A stretch of 27,099 nt of DNA from Mycobacterium sp. (GCA_025965815.1 JAOPWF010000766.1:1-27099), one strand, 5' to 3'. Positions 14,060 through 21,961 are shown, counted from the first letter of the stretch. Notes: generated from the sequence alone by a model not told the origin. Translations and numbers: made by a program.

Positions 14060-14067
14060 GTGGGATT

Positions 14068-15300
14068 ATGGCGGCGGTGTCGAAGGAAACGATGTCCCCC
14101 GAACCACGGACTGGTTCATCCCCGGTCCGGTGGTTCGGTGCGGCGCAGCTCATCGGCCTGCTGCGCGCCGAACCCGGGATCACCCGGGCGGCCGCCGCGC
14201 AGCGGCTCGGCATCGGTAGCGGCAGCGCCACCGAACTTCTTGCGCGTCTGCGTCGCGTGCGGTTGGTTGACGAAACGCCGGCACCGGCGCAGGGCCGGGG
14301 CCGCCCTACCACCGTGTTGCGCGCCCACCCTCGCGGTCCACTCGTCGTCGCGGCCGAATTGCGCAGTGCGGATTGGAGATTGGCGCTGGCTGATATTCTC
14401 GGCCAGCCCCGTGTCGTCGCGCGTGGAGGGCACGCCGGCATGGATCCCGAGCGATTGCTACGGGAGATGGCCGCCGCCATCCGCGAGGTCTACAACGGGG
14501 AACCGGGACGCGTGCGTGCGGTCTCGGTGTCCGTGGCCGGCACCGTCAGCGACGCGCGACTGGCCCAGTTCACCACCCGAGGCTGGGAAGACGTAGACCT
14601 CTCGACACTCACCGCCGAGCTCCCCGAACAGGTCGGCGCCCCGTTGCTGCTTGGCAATGACGCCACGCTGGCGGGCCTTGCCGAGGCCCGCACCGGGGCC
14701 GCCCGCGGAGCTGGTACCGCCCTGCATCTGATCGTCGCGGTGGGGCTCGGCGGCACCCTGGTGGTCAACGGCGAACCCGTCACCGGCGCCCACGGTGCCG
14801 CAGGCGAATACGGGCACGTGCCGTTCGGAGACAGGTCGCTGCTGTGCCCCTGCGGAGCGCGCGGCTGCTGGGACCTCGCCGTCGACGGCCGCGCCCTGGC
14901 CCGGCATCGCGGCGACCCGCCGCCCGAAGATCCGTTCACCTACGCCCACCAGCTGCTGGACCGCTACGGGTCGGGTACCGCCGTCGAACCCGCGACGCGG
15001 CAGGCCTTCGACGCCGTCGCGGCCGCGCTGGGCTCGGGCATCGGGGGGCTAGTCAACCTGCACGATCCGGACGTCGTCACCCTGGGTGGGCTGGCGGCGC
15101 CGTTGCGTGCGGCGGCGCCGGAGGCCTTCGACCGCGCATACCATGAGGCACTGATGGCGTTCCGCAAGCTCTCGGCTCCGCCGATCCGCGACGGCGTGCA
15201 CGGCGACGATGGTCCCTTACATGGGGCGGCGGCGCGCGGCATCGACCACATCACCACGGATGCCGCGCTGGCGGAATGGGCACAGCGCCGAAGCAACTGA
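14068..15300 (+). CDS. ROK family transcriptional regulator
   Basis: 410 aa from ATG 14068. Residues 20-75 are a winged HTH ('LIGLLRAEPGITRAAAAQRLGIGSGSATELLARLRRVRLVDE'), with 'GRGRPTTVLRAHP' as wing. The ROK domain follows: 'VVAAELRSADWRLALADI' is the first nucleotide-binding strand; 'LLLGNDATLAGLAEARTGAARGAGTALHLIVAVGLGGTLVVNG' includes the N-D catalytic region and GxGG loop; 'GAAGEYGHVPF' and 'CPCGARGCWDLAVDGRAL' give the E-x-G-H and C-x-C-G-x-x-G-C-x-x zinc site of ROK repressors. 'NLHDPDVVTLGG' is the C-terminal signature. The zinc-site residues look complete. It probably represses the divergent MFS exporter in response to a sugar. Its 3' end overlaps the decayed nucleotidyltransferase on the other strand. 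Confidence 0.92.
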   Translation: MAAVSKETMSPEPRTGSSPVRWFGAAQLIGLLRAEPGITRAAAAQRLGIGSGSATELLARLRRVRLVDETPAPAQGRGRPTTVLRAHPRGPLVVAAELRSADWRLALADILGQPRVVARGGHAGMDPERLLREMAAAIREVYNGEPGRVRAVSVSVAGTVSDARLAQFTTRGWEDVDLSTLTAELPEQVGAPLLLGNDATLAGLAEARTGAARGAGTALHLIVAVGLGGTLVVNGEPVTGAHGAAGEYGHVPFGDRSLLCPCGARGCWDLAVDGRALARHRGDPPPEDPFTYAHQLLDRYGSGTAVEPATRQAFDAVAAALGSGIGGLVNLHDPDVVTLGGLAAPLRAAAPEAFDRAYHEALMAFRKLSAPPIRDGVHGDDGPLHGAAARGIDHITTDAALAEWAQRRSN

Positions 15301-16009
15301 ACGCCAGTGTGTCCAAGAATCTCCTTGACCGCCCTTTTCATTGGCTCGCGGTCATCTTGCGCGGCCGAACGCAGGCCCTGCGCGAGTGCGTTCGCATGAT
15401 CGGTGCCCTCTTCGCCATCAAAGATCCTGATCTCGCGTAGGAGCCACTTGCCACTGCCACTCCACCGCCGATGCCCTCCGAGTAACAGATCGCCGGCCTC
15501 GCGCCACAGCGTGGCGGCGACCACCAGGGCTTCCTCGCTTGTGCGCGCACTGGTCAGGTCTTCGAGCAGATCGGTCACCGCCGACCGCGCCGCCATCAGT
15601 TCGTCGGCGGTCATCGCCTCGGGGCCCGGATACCGCCATCTTCTGCAACTGCGCCTGTAAGCGCGGACCCGATCCGTCGGCGTCGACCAACACCACAGGC
15701 ATGCCGACCAAGAGCATTGTCGTGGGCCCGTCGGCGCGCGCAGTCGTCTGCACAGAACCGAAGAAACGAGCGTTCGGTCTGGACAAACAACTCAATTGGC
15801 CAATCCTCGCACATGATTGACGCTCGATACGGCGCTGGCGATCCGCTCAGAAGAACCGTGATGTCGAGGTCCGATGCGGGCGTGGGCTCACCGACAGCGA
15901 TGTTGCCGCCCAACCAGGCTGAGCGGGCATCAGGGAACCGCTCCTCGACCAGCCTGCGTGCGACGGAAACCGAGTCAGAAACCATCACCCGAGTCTCCCG
16001 CAGGCGCAC
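15285..16009 (-). pseudogene. Nucleotidyltransferase-like protein, broken by two frameshifts
   Basis: The minus strand holds one protein spread over three frames. From GTG 16009: 'SVSVARRLVEERFPDARSAWLGGNIAVGEPTPASDLDITVLL', where G-x-x-x-x-G-x-x-x-x-x-S-D-L-D is the nucleotidyltransferase (NTase-fold) active site, then 'MCEDWPIELFVQTERSFLRFCADDC'. Near 15740 the frame shifts to 'TTMLLVGMPVVLVDADGSGPRLQAQLQKMA', and near 15620 again to 'MTADELMAARSAVTDLLEDL...WREAGDLLLGGHRRWSGSGKWLLREI', the helical C-terminal domain. The active-site residues themselves are intact, so decay may be recent, or there are sequencing errors. It starts two bases after the stop of the upstream fragment. The family includes aminoglycoside nucleotidyltransferase-like proteins; substrate unknown. 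Confidence 0.8.
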
Positions 16010-16011
16010 CG

Positions 16012-16353
16012 TCAGTCCGGCCAGACGCCAAGCTTCAGGCCCGTGTCGATGTATCCCGGCGGATCTGTGTTCCGCCATCGCATCGGTAGCAGTCGATACA
16101 TCCAGCTCTCCGGGCCACCGTGGGATCCGACGTGGTCCACAGCGATAGTGATGAGTTCGCCACGCCGCGAAACCCGAAAATCAAGGAAGCGTCCGCCTTC
16201 GCCGTCGGATTCCCGCAACAACGCAGAGCTGAATAGCAGGCAGCGCCGGAGGGGTTCGTGGACCGACACGCAATGATCGCGGTTGGGACAGTGACCGTAA
16301 TGAATCTCCGAAACGGGGGTTCCGTCGATCCTGCCTAGGTCGCTCACCAAGTA
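16012..16353 (-). pseudogene. C-terminal part of a hypothetical protein, joined to a permease remnant
   Basis: About 113 codons: '[19 protein letters not shown]', '[46 protein letters not shown]', 'MYRLLPMRWRNTDPPGYIDTGLKLGVWPD'. The sequence looks truly coding and ends at a natural-looking stop (16014-16012), two bases before the nucleotidyltransferase start. I do not recognise a named family. The frame continues upstream without a break into 20 residues of amino-acid permease ([20 protein letters not shown]), so its own N-terminus has been replaced. The joined ORF could be translated from ATG 16470 as 152 aa, but the product would be a chimera. Confidence 0.6.
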
Positions 16354-16588
16354 ACCCGACGAGGGACGGTGCAGCACCAGCTCGCCCAGCGCTCGGAGAA
16401 TTAGGAAAACGAACTCCACAGATCGCGTAGACGATGAACAGGCCGGGTCCCGCGCTGGCCAGTCGGCCACCTGCGCAAGGGAACAGCCCCGTACCGATCG
16501 CGCCGCCGATCGCGATCGTCTGCAGCTGGCGTGGCTTCAGGCCCTTGTGACAGCCCTCGTCCTCCTCGGCGAAGCGGAGTTGTCGTAA
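16354..16588 (-). pseudogene. Amino-acid permease, N-terminal remnant
   Basis: Minus-strand translation gives '[20 protein letters not shown]' followed by '[32 protein letters not shown]', the unmistakable first helix of GabP/CycA/LysP-type permeases (I-G-G-x-I-G-T-G-L-F). A frameshift near 16415 moves to '[20 protein letters not shown]', the second helix. After about 78 residues homology ends and unrelated sequence follows in frame. An in-frame TGA (16591-16589) blocks the upstream end. Roughly 85 percent of the about 460-aa gene is gone. Confidence 0.85.
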
Positions 16589-16685
16589 TCAGATTCCTGG
16601 ATGGTGCGGCCATCGAATACGTCCACCCGTTGGTCCGTCGAAAAACTCCGTAGGACGCCGATTTCCATGACGCAGACGCGTCGCT

Positions 16686-16925
16686 TCAGCCACGGTCGGA
16701 CGTGCCGTCCACCGGGCCGTGCGCTTGCTGCCGCGGTGGCGGATCCGACAGGTCACGGAAGGTGAAAACGAAGCCGAACACGGCGATGGCGGCGGCAATT
16801 GCATAGCCGATGATCGAGTACCAGCCGGCATGCAGGTATGCGGTTACCGCAACGATCGCCATTGCCAAGAACACCATGCACATTCCGATCAACGGCGTCT
16901 TGGCCGGATACTCACTTCGCGCCAT
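16686..16925 (-). CDS. Small membrane protein with two transmembrane helices
   Basis: 79 aa from ATG 16925, chosen because GAGGTGA lies five to six bases ahead on the minus strand; the frame is open 15 codons further. Helix 1 is 'LIGMCMVFLAMAIVAVTAYL', helix 2 'IIGYAIAAAIAVFGFVFTF', followed by a polar tail ('RDLSDPPPRQQAHGP'). It looks intact. No family with known function is recognised; such two-helix proteins are common in mycobacteria. It is surrounded by decayed genes on both sides. Confidence 0.65.
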   Translation of the reverse strand: MARSEYPAKTPLIGMCMVFLAMAIVAVTAYLHAGWYSIIGYAIAAAIAVFGFVFTFRDLSDPPPRQQAHGPVDGTSDRG

Positions 16926-17026
16926 AGGGCTCACCTCGATGCGCAGTACGAATGTGATAACAGTGAACACCGCAGTTCACCAGGAGGGCAACAAGTACGT
17001 GGCATTCGGAGGCCCGGGGCGGAGTT

Positions 17027-17206
17027 CGCATCGCGGGCGGCGCGTTCAAGCTGATCGAGGGCACGGCGCTGGTCTTGGTCGGCGACGAGGAGATGGAACT
17101 GTCCGAAGGCGGAATCGTGTTCCTGCCCAAGAACATTCCGCACGCATACCGCGTCACCTGCAGGAAGGCCGATCTGCCGACGATCAACACGCCGGCGGGT
17201 CGCCCT
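17027..17206 (+). pseudogene. Cupin-domain fragment
   Basis: The plus-strand frame encodes 'FKLIEGTALVLVGDEEMELSEGGIVFLPKNIPHAYRVTCRKADLPTINTPAG'. This is the second half of a cupin: the strand with G-D-E, the G-x-x-x-F-L-P turn (V-F-L-P-K-N-I-P-H-A-Y) with the second-motif His, and the usual I-N-T-P-A-G segment seen in quercetin-dioxygenase-like cupins. The first metal-binding motif and the C-terminus are missing, and no start with a ribosome site is in frame. It is a remnant. Confidence 0.65.
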
Positions 17207-17247
17207 CGGACCACCCCGCTGACCTCGTGTTCCTTGGTTAGGAAGGT

Positions 17248-17688
17248 TCACGTTCGCCGGGGAGTAAGCACACGTGGGGCGATCTCCTCGAGGAATTCGC
17301 GGTGTGCCCGGCGCTGATCAGGTGTCGAAGGGTCCTCGCCGAGGATCAGGCCGGCCACCTGCGGCACGTAGAGCGTCCACTCGGCAAGTCCGATGAGGAA
17401 TAGCAGGACACGCTTGGGATCCAGGTCAGCGTCGAGTCGGAGGTCGGATTGCGCCTGAGCCAGGCTGGCCGCTTTGGCCGCGTAGCGTGCGGATCTTCTT
17501 TCGTAATCCGGAACATCAGCCGGAGTGAAGCTCAGCGCCTCCCACTGAACCAGCCGCACCAACGCAATGGGCTCAGCGCAGTACTCGTACAGCTCGCCCA
17601 CATATTCCGGGGAAGTCACAACGCTTGCCGTGCCGTGGCTGATCGCCCCTACCTGATCCCCGTACGTCGCCCAACGGCGCTGACGCGC
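17248..17688 (-). pseudogene. TetR C-terminal ligand-domain fragment, in frame behind the preceding TetR stop
   Basis: 'SPEYVGELYEYCAEPIALVRLVQWEALSF', 'YAAKAASLAQAQ' and 'RVLLFLIGLAEWTLYVPQVAGLILGEDPSTPDQRRAHREFLEEIAPRVL' form a complete TetR C-terminal domain of a mycobacterial type. The DNA-binding HTH is missing; only a blurred piece ('RRWATYGDQVGAI') remains before it. The frame is the same as that of the intact TetR upstream, and only the TAG at 17691-17689 separates them. A free-standing product could start at GTG 17619 (123 aa), but no ribosome site precedes it. Most likely a fragment left by deletion. Confidence 0.7.
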
Positions 17689-18345
17689 CTACTGCGGGCT
17701 GGACGTCGCGGAAGTCAGCTGGGTGAGGTCCGCAAATGTGCTGACCAGGCGTTGATGCATCTGAGCGGGAACCTCGCCGAGCTCCCATCGGTCGACAGCA
17801 AGGCGGCCGCCCAGGTCACCCCAAGCGGTCACGATGACCGCTGCCCAAATCGCACTTGTCAGCCGCACTCCGGGATCGCCGACGCTCAGCTCCATTCGCT
17901 TCGCCAGCGCCTCGGTCGTTTCATGAGACCGAAAGTCTATGGAGAGGCGCTGCAGAGTCGGTGACGAATTCACCATGCGGAGCAGGGCGACGATACGGTC
18001 CGAACTCATCCGGCCGACGTGGTCCTTGGCTCGGCGCAGCATGCCGATGTTGGCGGCCAGCAGCGCCGGTAACGGCTTCACATCGAGCGGAACCAGCGCG
18101 AGTTCGGCATTGACTGCTTCAGTGAGATCGTGGAGCAGCGCGAGGATAACGCTGGCCTTCGTCGGGAAATAGTGGGTGAAGGTCCGGGCTGAAACGTTCG
18201 CCGCCTCGACGATCTGTTCGACGGTGGTTTGGTCGAAGCCTTGCACGTCGGAGAGGTCGATGGCGGCCTCGATCAGCTTGTCGCGCGTCTGCTGCTTCTT
18301 GCGTTCACGCAGACCTACGACCGCCTTACCCCCCAGATCTGGCAC
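17689..18345 (-). CDS. TetR/AcrR family transcriptional regulator
   Basis: 218 aa from GTG 18345, with AGGA seven bases ahead. The HTH domain lies at residues about 12-58: 'RERKKQQTRDKLIEAAIDLSDVQGFDQTTVEQIVEAANVSARTFTHYFPTKASVILAL', a textbook TetR N-terminus with the F-x-x-x-T-V-x-x-I-x-x-x-A-x-V-S-x-x-T-F-x-x-Y-F spacing. The C-terminal ligand domain (residues 60-218) includes 'MVNSSPTLQRLSIDFRSHETTEALAKRM', as in mycobacterial regulators of the AcrR_2 group. Its target is unclear because all immediate neighbours are remnants. The stop TAG is followed in frame by the C-terminal domain of a second TetR. Confidence 0.88.
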   Translation of the reverse strand: MPDLGGKAVVGLRERKKQQTRDKLIEAAIDLSDVQGFDQTTVEQIVEAANVSARTFTHYFPTKASVILALLHDLTEAVNAELALVPLDVKPLPALLAANIGMLRRAKDHVGRMSSDRIVALLRMVNSSPTLQRLSIDFRSHETTEALAKRMELSVGDPGVRLTSAIWAAVIVTAWGDLGGRLAVDRWELGEVPAQMHQRLVSTFADLTQLTSATSSPQ

Positions 18346-18442
18346 TCGGCGATCCTACTCAACTCCGAACGAGTACAGGCGGAATTGCCAACGAAAGCTG
18401 CTGGCGGCTTTTCAGGCGGCCAGCGTCGTCGCCCGGGCTGAT

Positions 18443-19137
18443 TTATCGCATCAACGCCGATACCGCATTAGTCTCTGCTGCCCGGCTGGCGAGGTCCACG
18501 GGCGCGGGGACCGCCTCAATGTCCATCACCGACAGCTCGGACATGTCAAGCACCAGAGCATACGGCCGCTTCAGGAACTCTCGCTGGACGACGTCGACCA
18601 GTTTGGTGGCCGTGGCACCAGTCAGCTCGCCGGCGGTCCGTAGCAGTGGCACCGCGGGGCGCAGCACGCTGGGCTGGACGGTCAGCGACGAGCCGGCTCC
18701 GTTACCGGAATCGTCACGTTGGAGTTGCAATTGCATGGCGTGCTCCCGAGGCCTCGGTTCGCAGTCGCCGCGCCAGCGGATTTCAAAGGGCTCGTCAACC
18801 CCGAAAATGGCTGCTCGGTCTTGAGTGGTTTCTATCGGTTTGAGCCGCCCGGCCCGTGATTCGGCGACGCCGGAAACGGGTGCAGCGACGTGGTAACTGA
18901 CTGCCTCGACGCTGCGAAGACCGATATCGCGGCCGAACCGATCCCTGCTCGTCGTCATCAGGTCGATTGGATCGAGTCGAGCCACATGTCCAGCGCGGTC
19001 AGCGGCTCCATGGGCCACATCGCCATTGGTAGGAAAACCTGCTCCATGGCTCGATGGGCCTCGTCGAAGTCGGTCGTGCGAACAACGACGCGCCGTACCG
19101 ACGCGTCATTATCGGGCAGTGTCGACCTGTCCGTCAC
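18443..19137 (-). pseudogene. Chimera of an AraC N-terminal domain and a truncated STAS domain
   Basis: From GTG 19137 the minus strand reads 'VRRVVVRTTDFDEAHRAMEQVFLPM...LDMWLDSIQST' then TGA: the beginning of an AraC_binding_2-type sensor domain. A frameshift near 18960 continues it as 'TTSRDRFGRDIGLRSVEAVSYHVAAPVSGVAESRAGRLKPIETTQDRAAIF' and 'IRWRGDCEPRPREHAMQLQLQ'. At about 18718 the reading passes without interruption into a STAS domain, 'SLTVQPSVLRPAVPLLRTAGELTGATATKLVDVVQREFLKRPYALVLDMSELSVMDIEAVPAPVDLA', which stops early at 18443. The AraC HTH and the STAS C-terminal third are missing. The STAS part is of the same subtype as 7834-8256. Internal ATG 18736 with GGGAG ahead could express a 97-aa STAS piece. 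Confidence 0.72.
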
Positions 19138-19316
19138 CTGCCGTCCATCTCGGTCATCCTGTGCTACTGGACGTGGACGTGGCCTATCAAGTTGAGAGGT
19201 CCAAGCTCAGTCTGCGGAGGCTGGGCGCCTTCGCCATCGGTCTGGCGGCGCGAACCGGGGGCGCCTGCTTCATCCCTTCGGGACGAAAACGCGAGGATCG
19301 CCCATTCCTGAGGTTG

Positions 19317-20321
19317 TCAATAGCTGTCGGCCTCGACGATGGCGTTGGCGAAGTCCTGCGGGGCCTCTTGCGGAACGTTGTGGCCGATACCGGTAAGGAT
19401 TCGATGCGAATACTTCCCGGAAAACATTGCACGGTAGGAGGTTCCGTCGGCCGCGGCGCCGTCGAAGTCGCTGGCGAGCGTGATTGTGGGCACCGTGATG
19501 ACGGGTGCTCCGGCGAGCTTCTGTTCCAGTTCGTCGTATTGGGGCTCGCCGTCAGCCAAGCTCAGCCGCCAGCGATAGTTGTGGATGACGATGCTGACGT
19601 GATCGGGGTTGGTGAAGGATGCCGCGCTGCGATGGTAGGTATCGTCGTCGAAGTCCCATTTCGGCGAGGCGAGTTTCCAGATGAGCTTGTTGAAGTCGTG
19701 GGCGTTCTGCTGGTAGCCGAGCGCCCCGCGTTCGGTAGCGAAGTAGTACTGATACCACCAGCCGTATTCACTCGACGGCGGTAACGGCTGGAGGTTCGCC
19801 TTCCGGTTGGTGATCAGGTACCCGCTCACCGAGACGAGTGCTTTGCAGCGTTCGGGCCACGTCGCCGCCACGATGTCGGCCGTCCTTGCCCCCCAGTCGA
19901 ATCCGCCGATGACCGCCTTCGGGATCCTCAACGCGTCCATCAACGCGATGATGTCGAGAGCGACTGGAGATTGTTGGCCATTGCGGACGGTGGAGCTGGA
20001 CAGAAACCGAGTCGTCCCGTAGCCACGCAGGTACCGCACGATCACTCGATAACCTTCTGCCGCCAGCAGGGGCGCAACGTCCACGTAGCTGTAGATGTCA
20101 TAAGGCCAGCCATGCATAAGGATGACCGGCGGTCCGTCAGGGGGGCCCGCTTCGGCGTAGCCGACATTGAGGACACCGGCGTCGCTCTGTCTCAGCGGCG
20201 GGAATGACGTATGTGATCCTGATTTCCGCGGTGGCGCAGCGGGAGTCGTGGAGCAGCCGGCAAGTGAAACGGCTGCCACCGCCACGGCGACCCGCTGCGA
20301 AAATTCTCTCCTATTGATCAT
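19317..20321 (-). CDS. Alpha/beta hydrolase, epoxide-hydrolase-like, predicted Tat-exported lipoprotein
   Basis: 334 aa from ATG 20321, chosen because a ribosome site (GAAGGG) lies just ahead and because it gives a perfect signal: N-R-R-E-F at 3-7 (twin-arginine), hydrophobic stretch, and lipobox L-A-G-C with Cys23. The mature enzyme has 'VILMHGWPYD' (oxyanion H-G-W-P, about 70-73), 'RYLRGYGTTRF', and the nucleophile elbow 'IGGFDWGARTADIVAATWPERC' with Asp142 instead of Ser, the mark of epoxide hydrolases and haloalkane/haloacetate dehalogenases. The C-terminal His is in 'GIGHNVPQEAP' (about 314). It would act on the outer face of the membrane. The O-methyltransferase gene lies 152 bases upstream on the same strand. 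The substrate is unknown. Confidence 0.88.
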   Translation of the reverse strand: MINRREFSQRVAVAVAAVSLAGCSTTPAAPPRKSGSHTSFPPLRQSDAGVLNVGYAEAGPPDGPPVILMHGWPYDIYSYVDVAPLLAAEGYRVIVRYLRGYGTTRFLSSSTVRNGQQSPVALDIIALMDALRIPKAVIGGFDWGARTADIVAATWPERCKALVSVSGYLITNRKANLQPLPPSSEYGWWYQYYFATERGALGYQQNAHDFNKLIWKLASPKWDFDDDTYHRSAASFTNPDHVSIVIHNYRWRLSLADGEPQYDELEQKLAGAPVITVPTITLASDFDGAAADGTSYRAMFSGKYSHRILTGIGHNVPQEAPQDFANAIVEADSY

Positions 20322-20473
20322 CTGGCCCTTCTGCAGCCCCGATTGCGCCCGGGTATATGAAACTAGGCGGTCGAGGTCTCGTGAGGGCAATGTGGGCCAG
20401 CGGACGGATTGGAGCGATTGGCATGACCAAGGTTCGGGAGCTCGGGCGCGAGCCACCGGCCGCGAAGCTTCGA

Positions 20474-21133
20474 TCATCCGCGACAGCTGAGCTCCATGCT
20501 GTCGGTATCCCTGGCGAGGAAGTTGACACTCACGTAGCCGTTGTCAGGGTCTCGCACGTAGTCCAGATAGGGCTTAGTGTCTGCCATCTCGGTATTGTCG
20601 GCGACGATAAGGGCACCCGGCGAGAGCTTCGTTTCGAGTAGCTTGATCACCGGCAGGTAGAGCTCCTTCCAGCCGTCCAGCAGTACGAATTCGACAGGAC
20701 CGTCCAGGCTCGCGAGGGTGGCTGTCGCGTCGCCTTCGAGCACGGTGATCAGGTCGTCCAATCCGGTCTCGGCGAAATTCTGTTTCGCGGCGGCTATCTT
20801 GGCGGCGCTGAGCTCGGTGGTGACGACTCGGCCGCTGCCATTGTCACGGACCGCGGACGCCAAATGGATGGCGGAGATACCGAAGGACATACCGAATTCC
20901 ACGACGGCTGTCGGACGGGCCGCCCGCACCAATGCGTACAACAGTCGGCCGGCCGCCGCAGTCACCGGCATGTAGATCTCGCTGAGCGCGTCGGCGCGTT
21001 CCTGAGCACTCGCCGAGGCAAGGTGTGCGAACTGGCCCCCATGATCCCGTAACCGGGGCAGCTGGTCATTGGCCTCGGTGAACATCCGGTCGAGGGCTGT
21101 CGCGACTCTGGTGTCCTGAAGTGTCGTCGTCAC
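20474..21133 (-). CDS. SAM-dependent O-methyltransferase
   Basis: 219 aa from GTG 21133; the frame is open to an ATG at 21205, but a leaderless -10 box (21141-21146) sits right before the GTG. The class I methyltransferase fold is clear: 'RPTAVVEFGMSFGISAIHLASAVRDNGSGRVVTTELSAAKIAAAKQNFAETGLDDLITVLEGDATATLASLDGPVEFVLLDGWKELYLPVIKLLETKLSPGALIVADN'. Motif I is E-F-G-M-S-F-G, the acidic SAM-ribose residue is the E of T-T-E, and V-L-L-D-G-W-K is the metal/catalytic region of catechol-O-methyltransferase-like enzymes. It probably methylates a small phenol or related acceptor. It is divergent from a TetR gene, and the epoxide-hydrolase-like gene follows downstream. Confidence 0.88.
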   Translation of the reverse strand: MTTTLQDTRVATALDRMFTEANDQLPRLRDHGGQFAHLASASAQERADALSEIYMPVTAAAGRLLYALVRAARPTAVVEFGMSFGISAIHLASAVRDNGSGRVVTTELSAAKIAAAKQNFAETGLDDLITVLEGDATATLASLDGPVEFVLLDGWKELYLPVIKLLETKLSPGALIVADNTEMADTKPYLDYVRDPDNGYVSVNFLARDTDSMELSCRG

Positions 21134-21140
21134 TACATCG

Positions 21141-21146
21141 AAGGTA
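21141..21146 (-). promoter_or_regulatory. Candidate -10 box for a leaderless methyltransferase transcript
   Basis: TACCTT on the minus strand, seven bases before GTG 21133. No ribosome site precedes that GTG, so this element decides the start. Confidence 0.45.
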
Positions 21147-21268
21147 GGCGGTGTGCGAGGCGTCGTCCACGTCTGCCCTGCCGTCTCGACGCTCGCCGCG
21201 CGCAAATGGACGAAATGTTCCAGTTCGGAGGTGTGGTCCGCGGCGGCGGGCTCCTTGGGGAGTGGCGT

Positions 21269-21274
21269 TACAGT
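21269..21274 (+). promoter_or_regulatory. Candidate -10 box for a leaderless TetR transcript
   Basis: TACAGT lies six bases before GTG 21281, which has no ribosome site. It mirrors the arrangement of the divergent methyltransferase. Confidence 0.45.
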
Positions 21275-21280
21275 TGTGTC

Positions 21281-21925
21281 GTGCCGCCGCGAGAAAGTCC
21301 AGCGTCGCGGCCCAGGTTGACATCACGAGGCGCTGCCACCCGGGGCCGGATGGTCCTTGCCGCCGCCGAACTGATGCACGTGCAAGGCGTAGCGGCAACG
21401 ACGATTGACGAGGTCCTCGCTGCCAGCGCGACCAGCAAATCCCAGTTCTACCAGCACTTCGACGACAAGTCGGAGTTGGTGTACGAGGTCATAACGCTGC
21501 AAGCCGATGAGGTCCTGGCGTGGCAGCGCCTGCGACTGGAGAAGGTGGACTCGTTTCGCGGGCTCTATCAGTGGCGGGACGCCATGGTTCAACGTTGCGT
21601 ACTGCGCCGCGGGTTCTGGGGCTGTGAACTGGGTTCCCTCGCCTCCGAGCTATCGGATACAGACGACAAGGCACGAGCGTCGCTGTCCGAGCATTTCGCC
21701 GAATGGCGCGGCATGCTGGCCGCCGCGCTCGAGCGGATGCGCGACAGTGGGGTGCTTCGGGCCGAGATCGACCCCCCGGCACTCGCCACCGGGCTCCTTG
21801 CGGCCGTCGAGGGCGGCTACCTGCTGTCGCAAACGGCGCATGATCCGCGACCCATGCAGATGGCGCTGAACATGGCCATTGATCACGTCAAGTCGTTTTC
21901 GGCGGTCACTACTGCGACCGACTAA
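21281..21925 (+). CDS. TetR family regulator divergent from the methyltransferase
   Basis: 214 aa from GTG 21281; the frame is open back to 21206, but those codons translate to Gly-rich sequence unlike a TetR start. The HTH is 'TRGRMVLAAAELMHVQGVAATTIDEVLAASATSKSQFYQHFDDKSELVYEV' (residues about 20-70), with S-K-S-Q-F-Y-Q-H-F as recognition helix. The C-terminal domain 'RRGFWGCELGSLASELSDTDDKARASLSEHFAEWRGMLAAALERM' is the TetR_C type with a C-x-L-G-S-L-A-x-E motif, often found beside oxidoreductases or detoxification genes. The likely target is the divergent methyltransferase and hydrolase pair. A hairpin 36 bases past the stop may end its transcript. Confidence 0.9.
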   Translation: MPPRESPASRPRLTSRGAATRGRMVLAAAELMHVQGVAATTIDEVLAASATSKSQFYQHFDDKSELVYEVITLQADEVLAWQRLRLEKVDSFRGLYQWRDAMVQRCVLRRGFWGCELGSLASELSDTDDKARASLSEHFAEWRGMLAAALERMRDSGVLRAEIDPPALATGLLAAVEGGYLLSQTAHDPRPMQMALNMAIDHVKSFSAVTTATD

Positions 21926-21961
21926 TGGCGCCCCTACATTCTGGACTTGACAGACCAAAAT

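Noticed and set aside
17075..17317. Free-standing small cupin gene
   Set aside because: The first cupin motif and the C-terminus are missing and there is no ribosome site, so it is listed as a fragment.
18443..18736. Separate functional STAS gene from ATG 18736
   Set aside because: The ATG lies within AraC-like sequence and the domain ends early; treated as part of the chimeric remnant.
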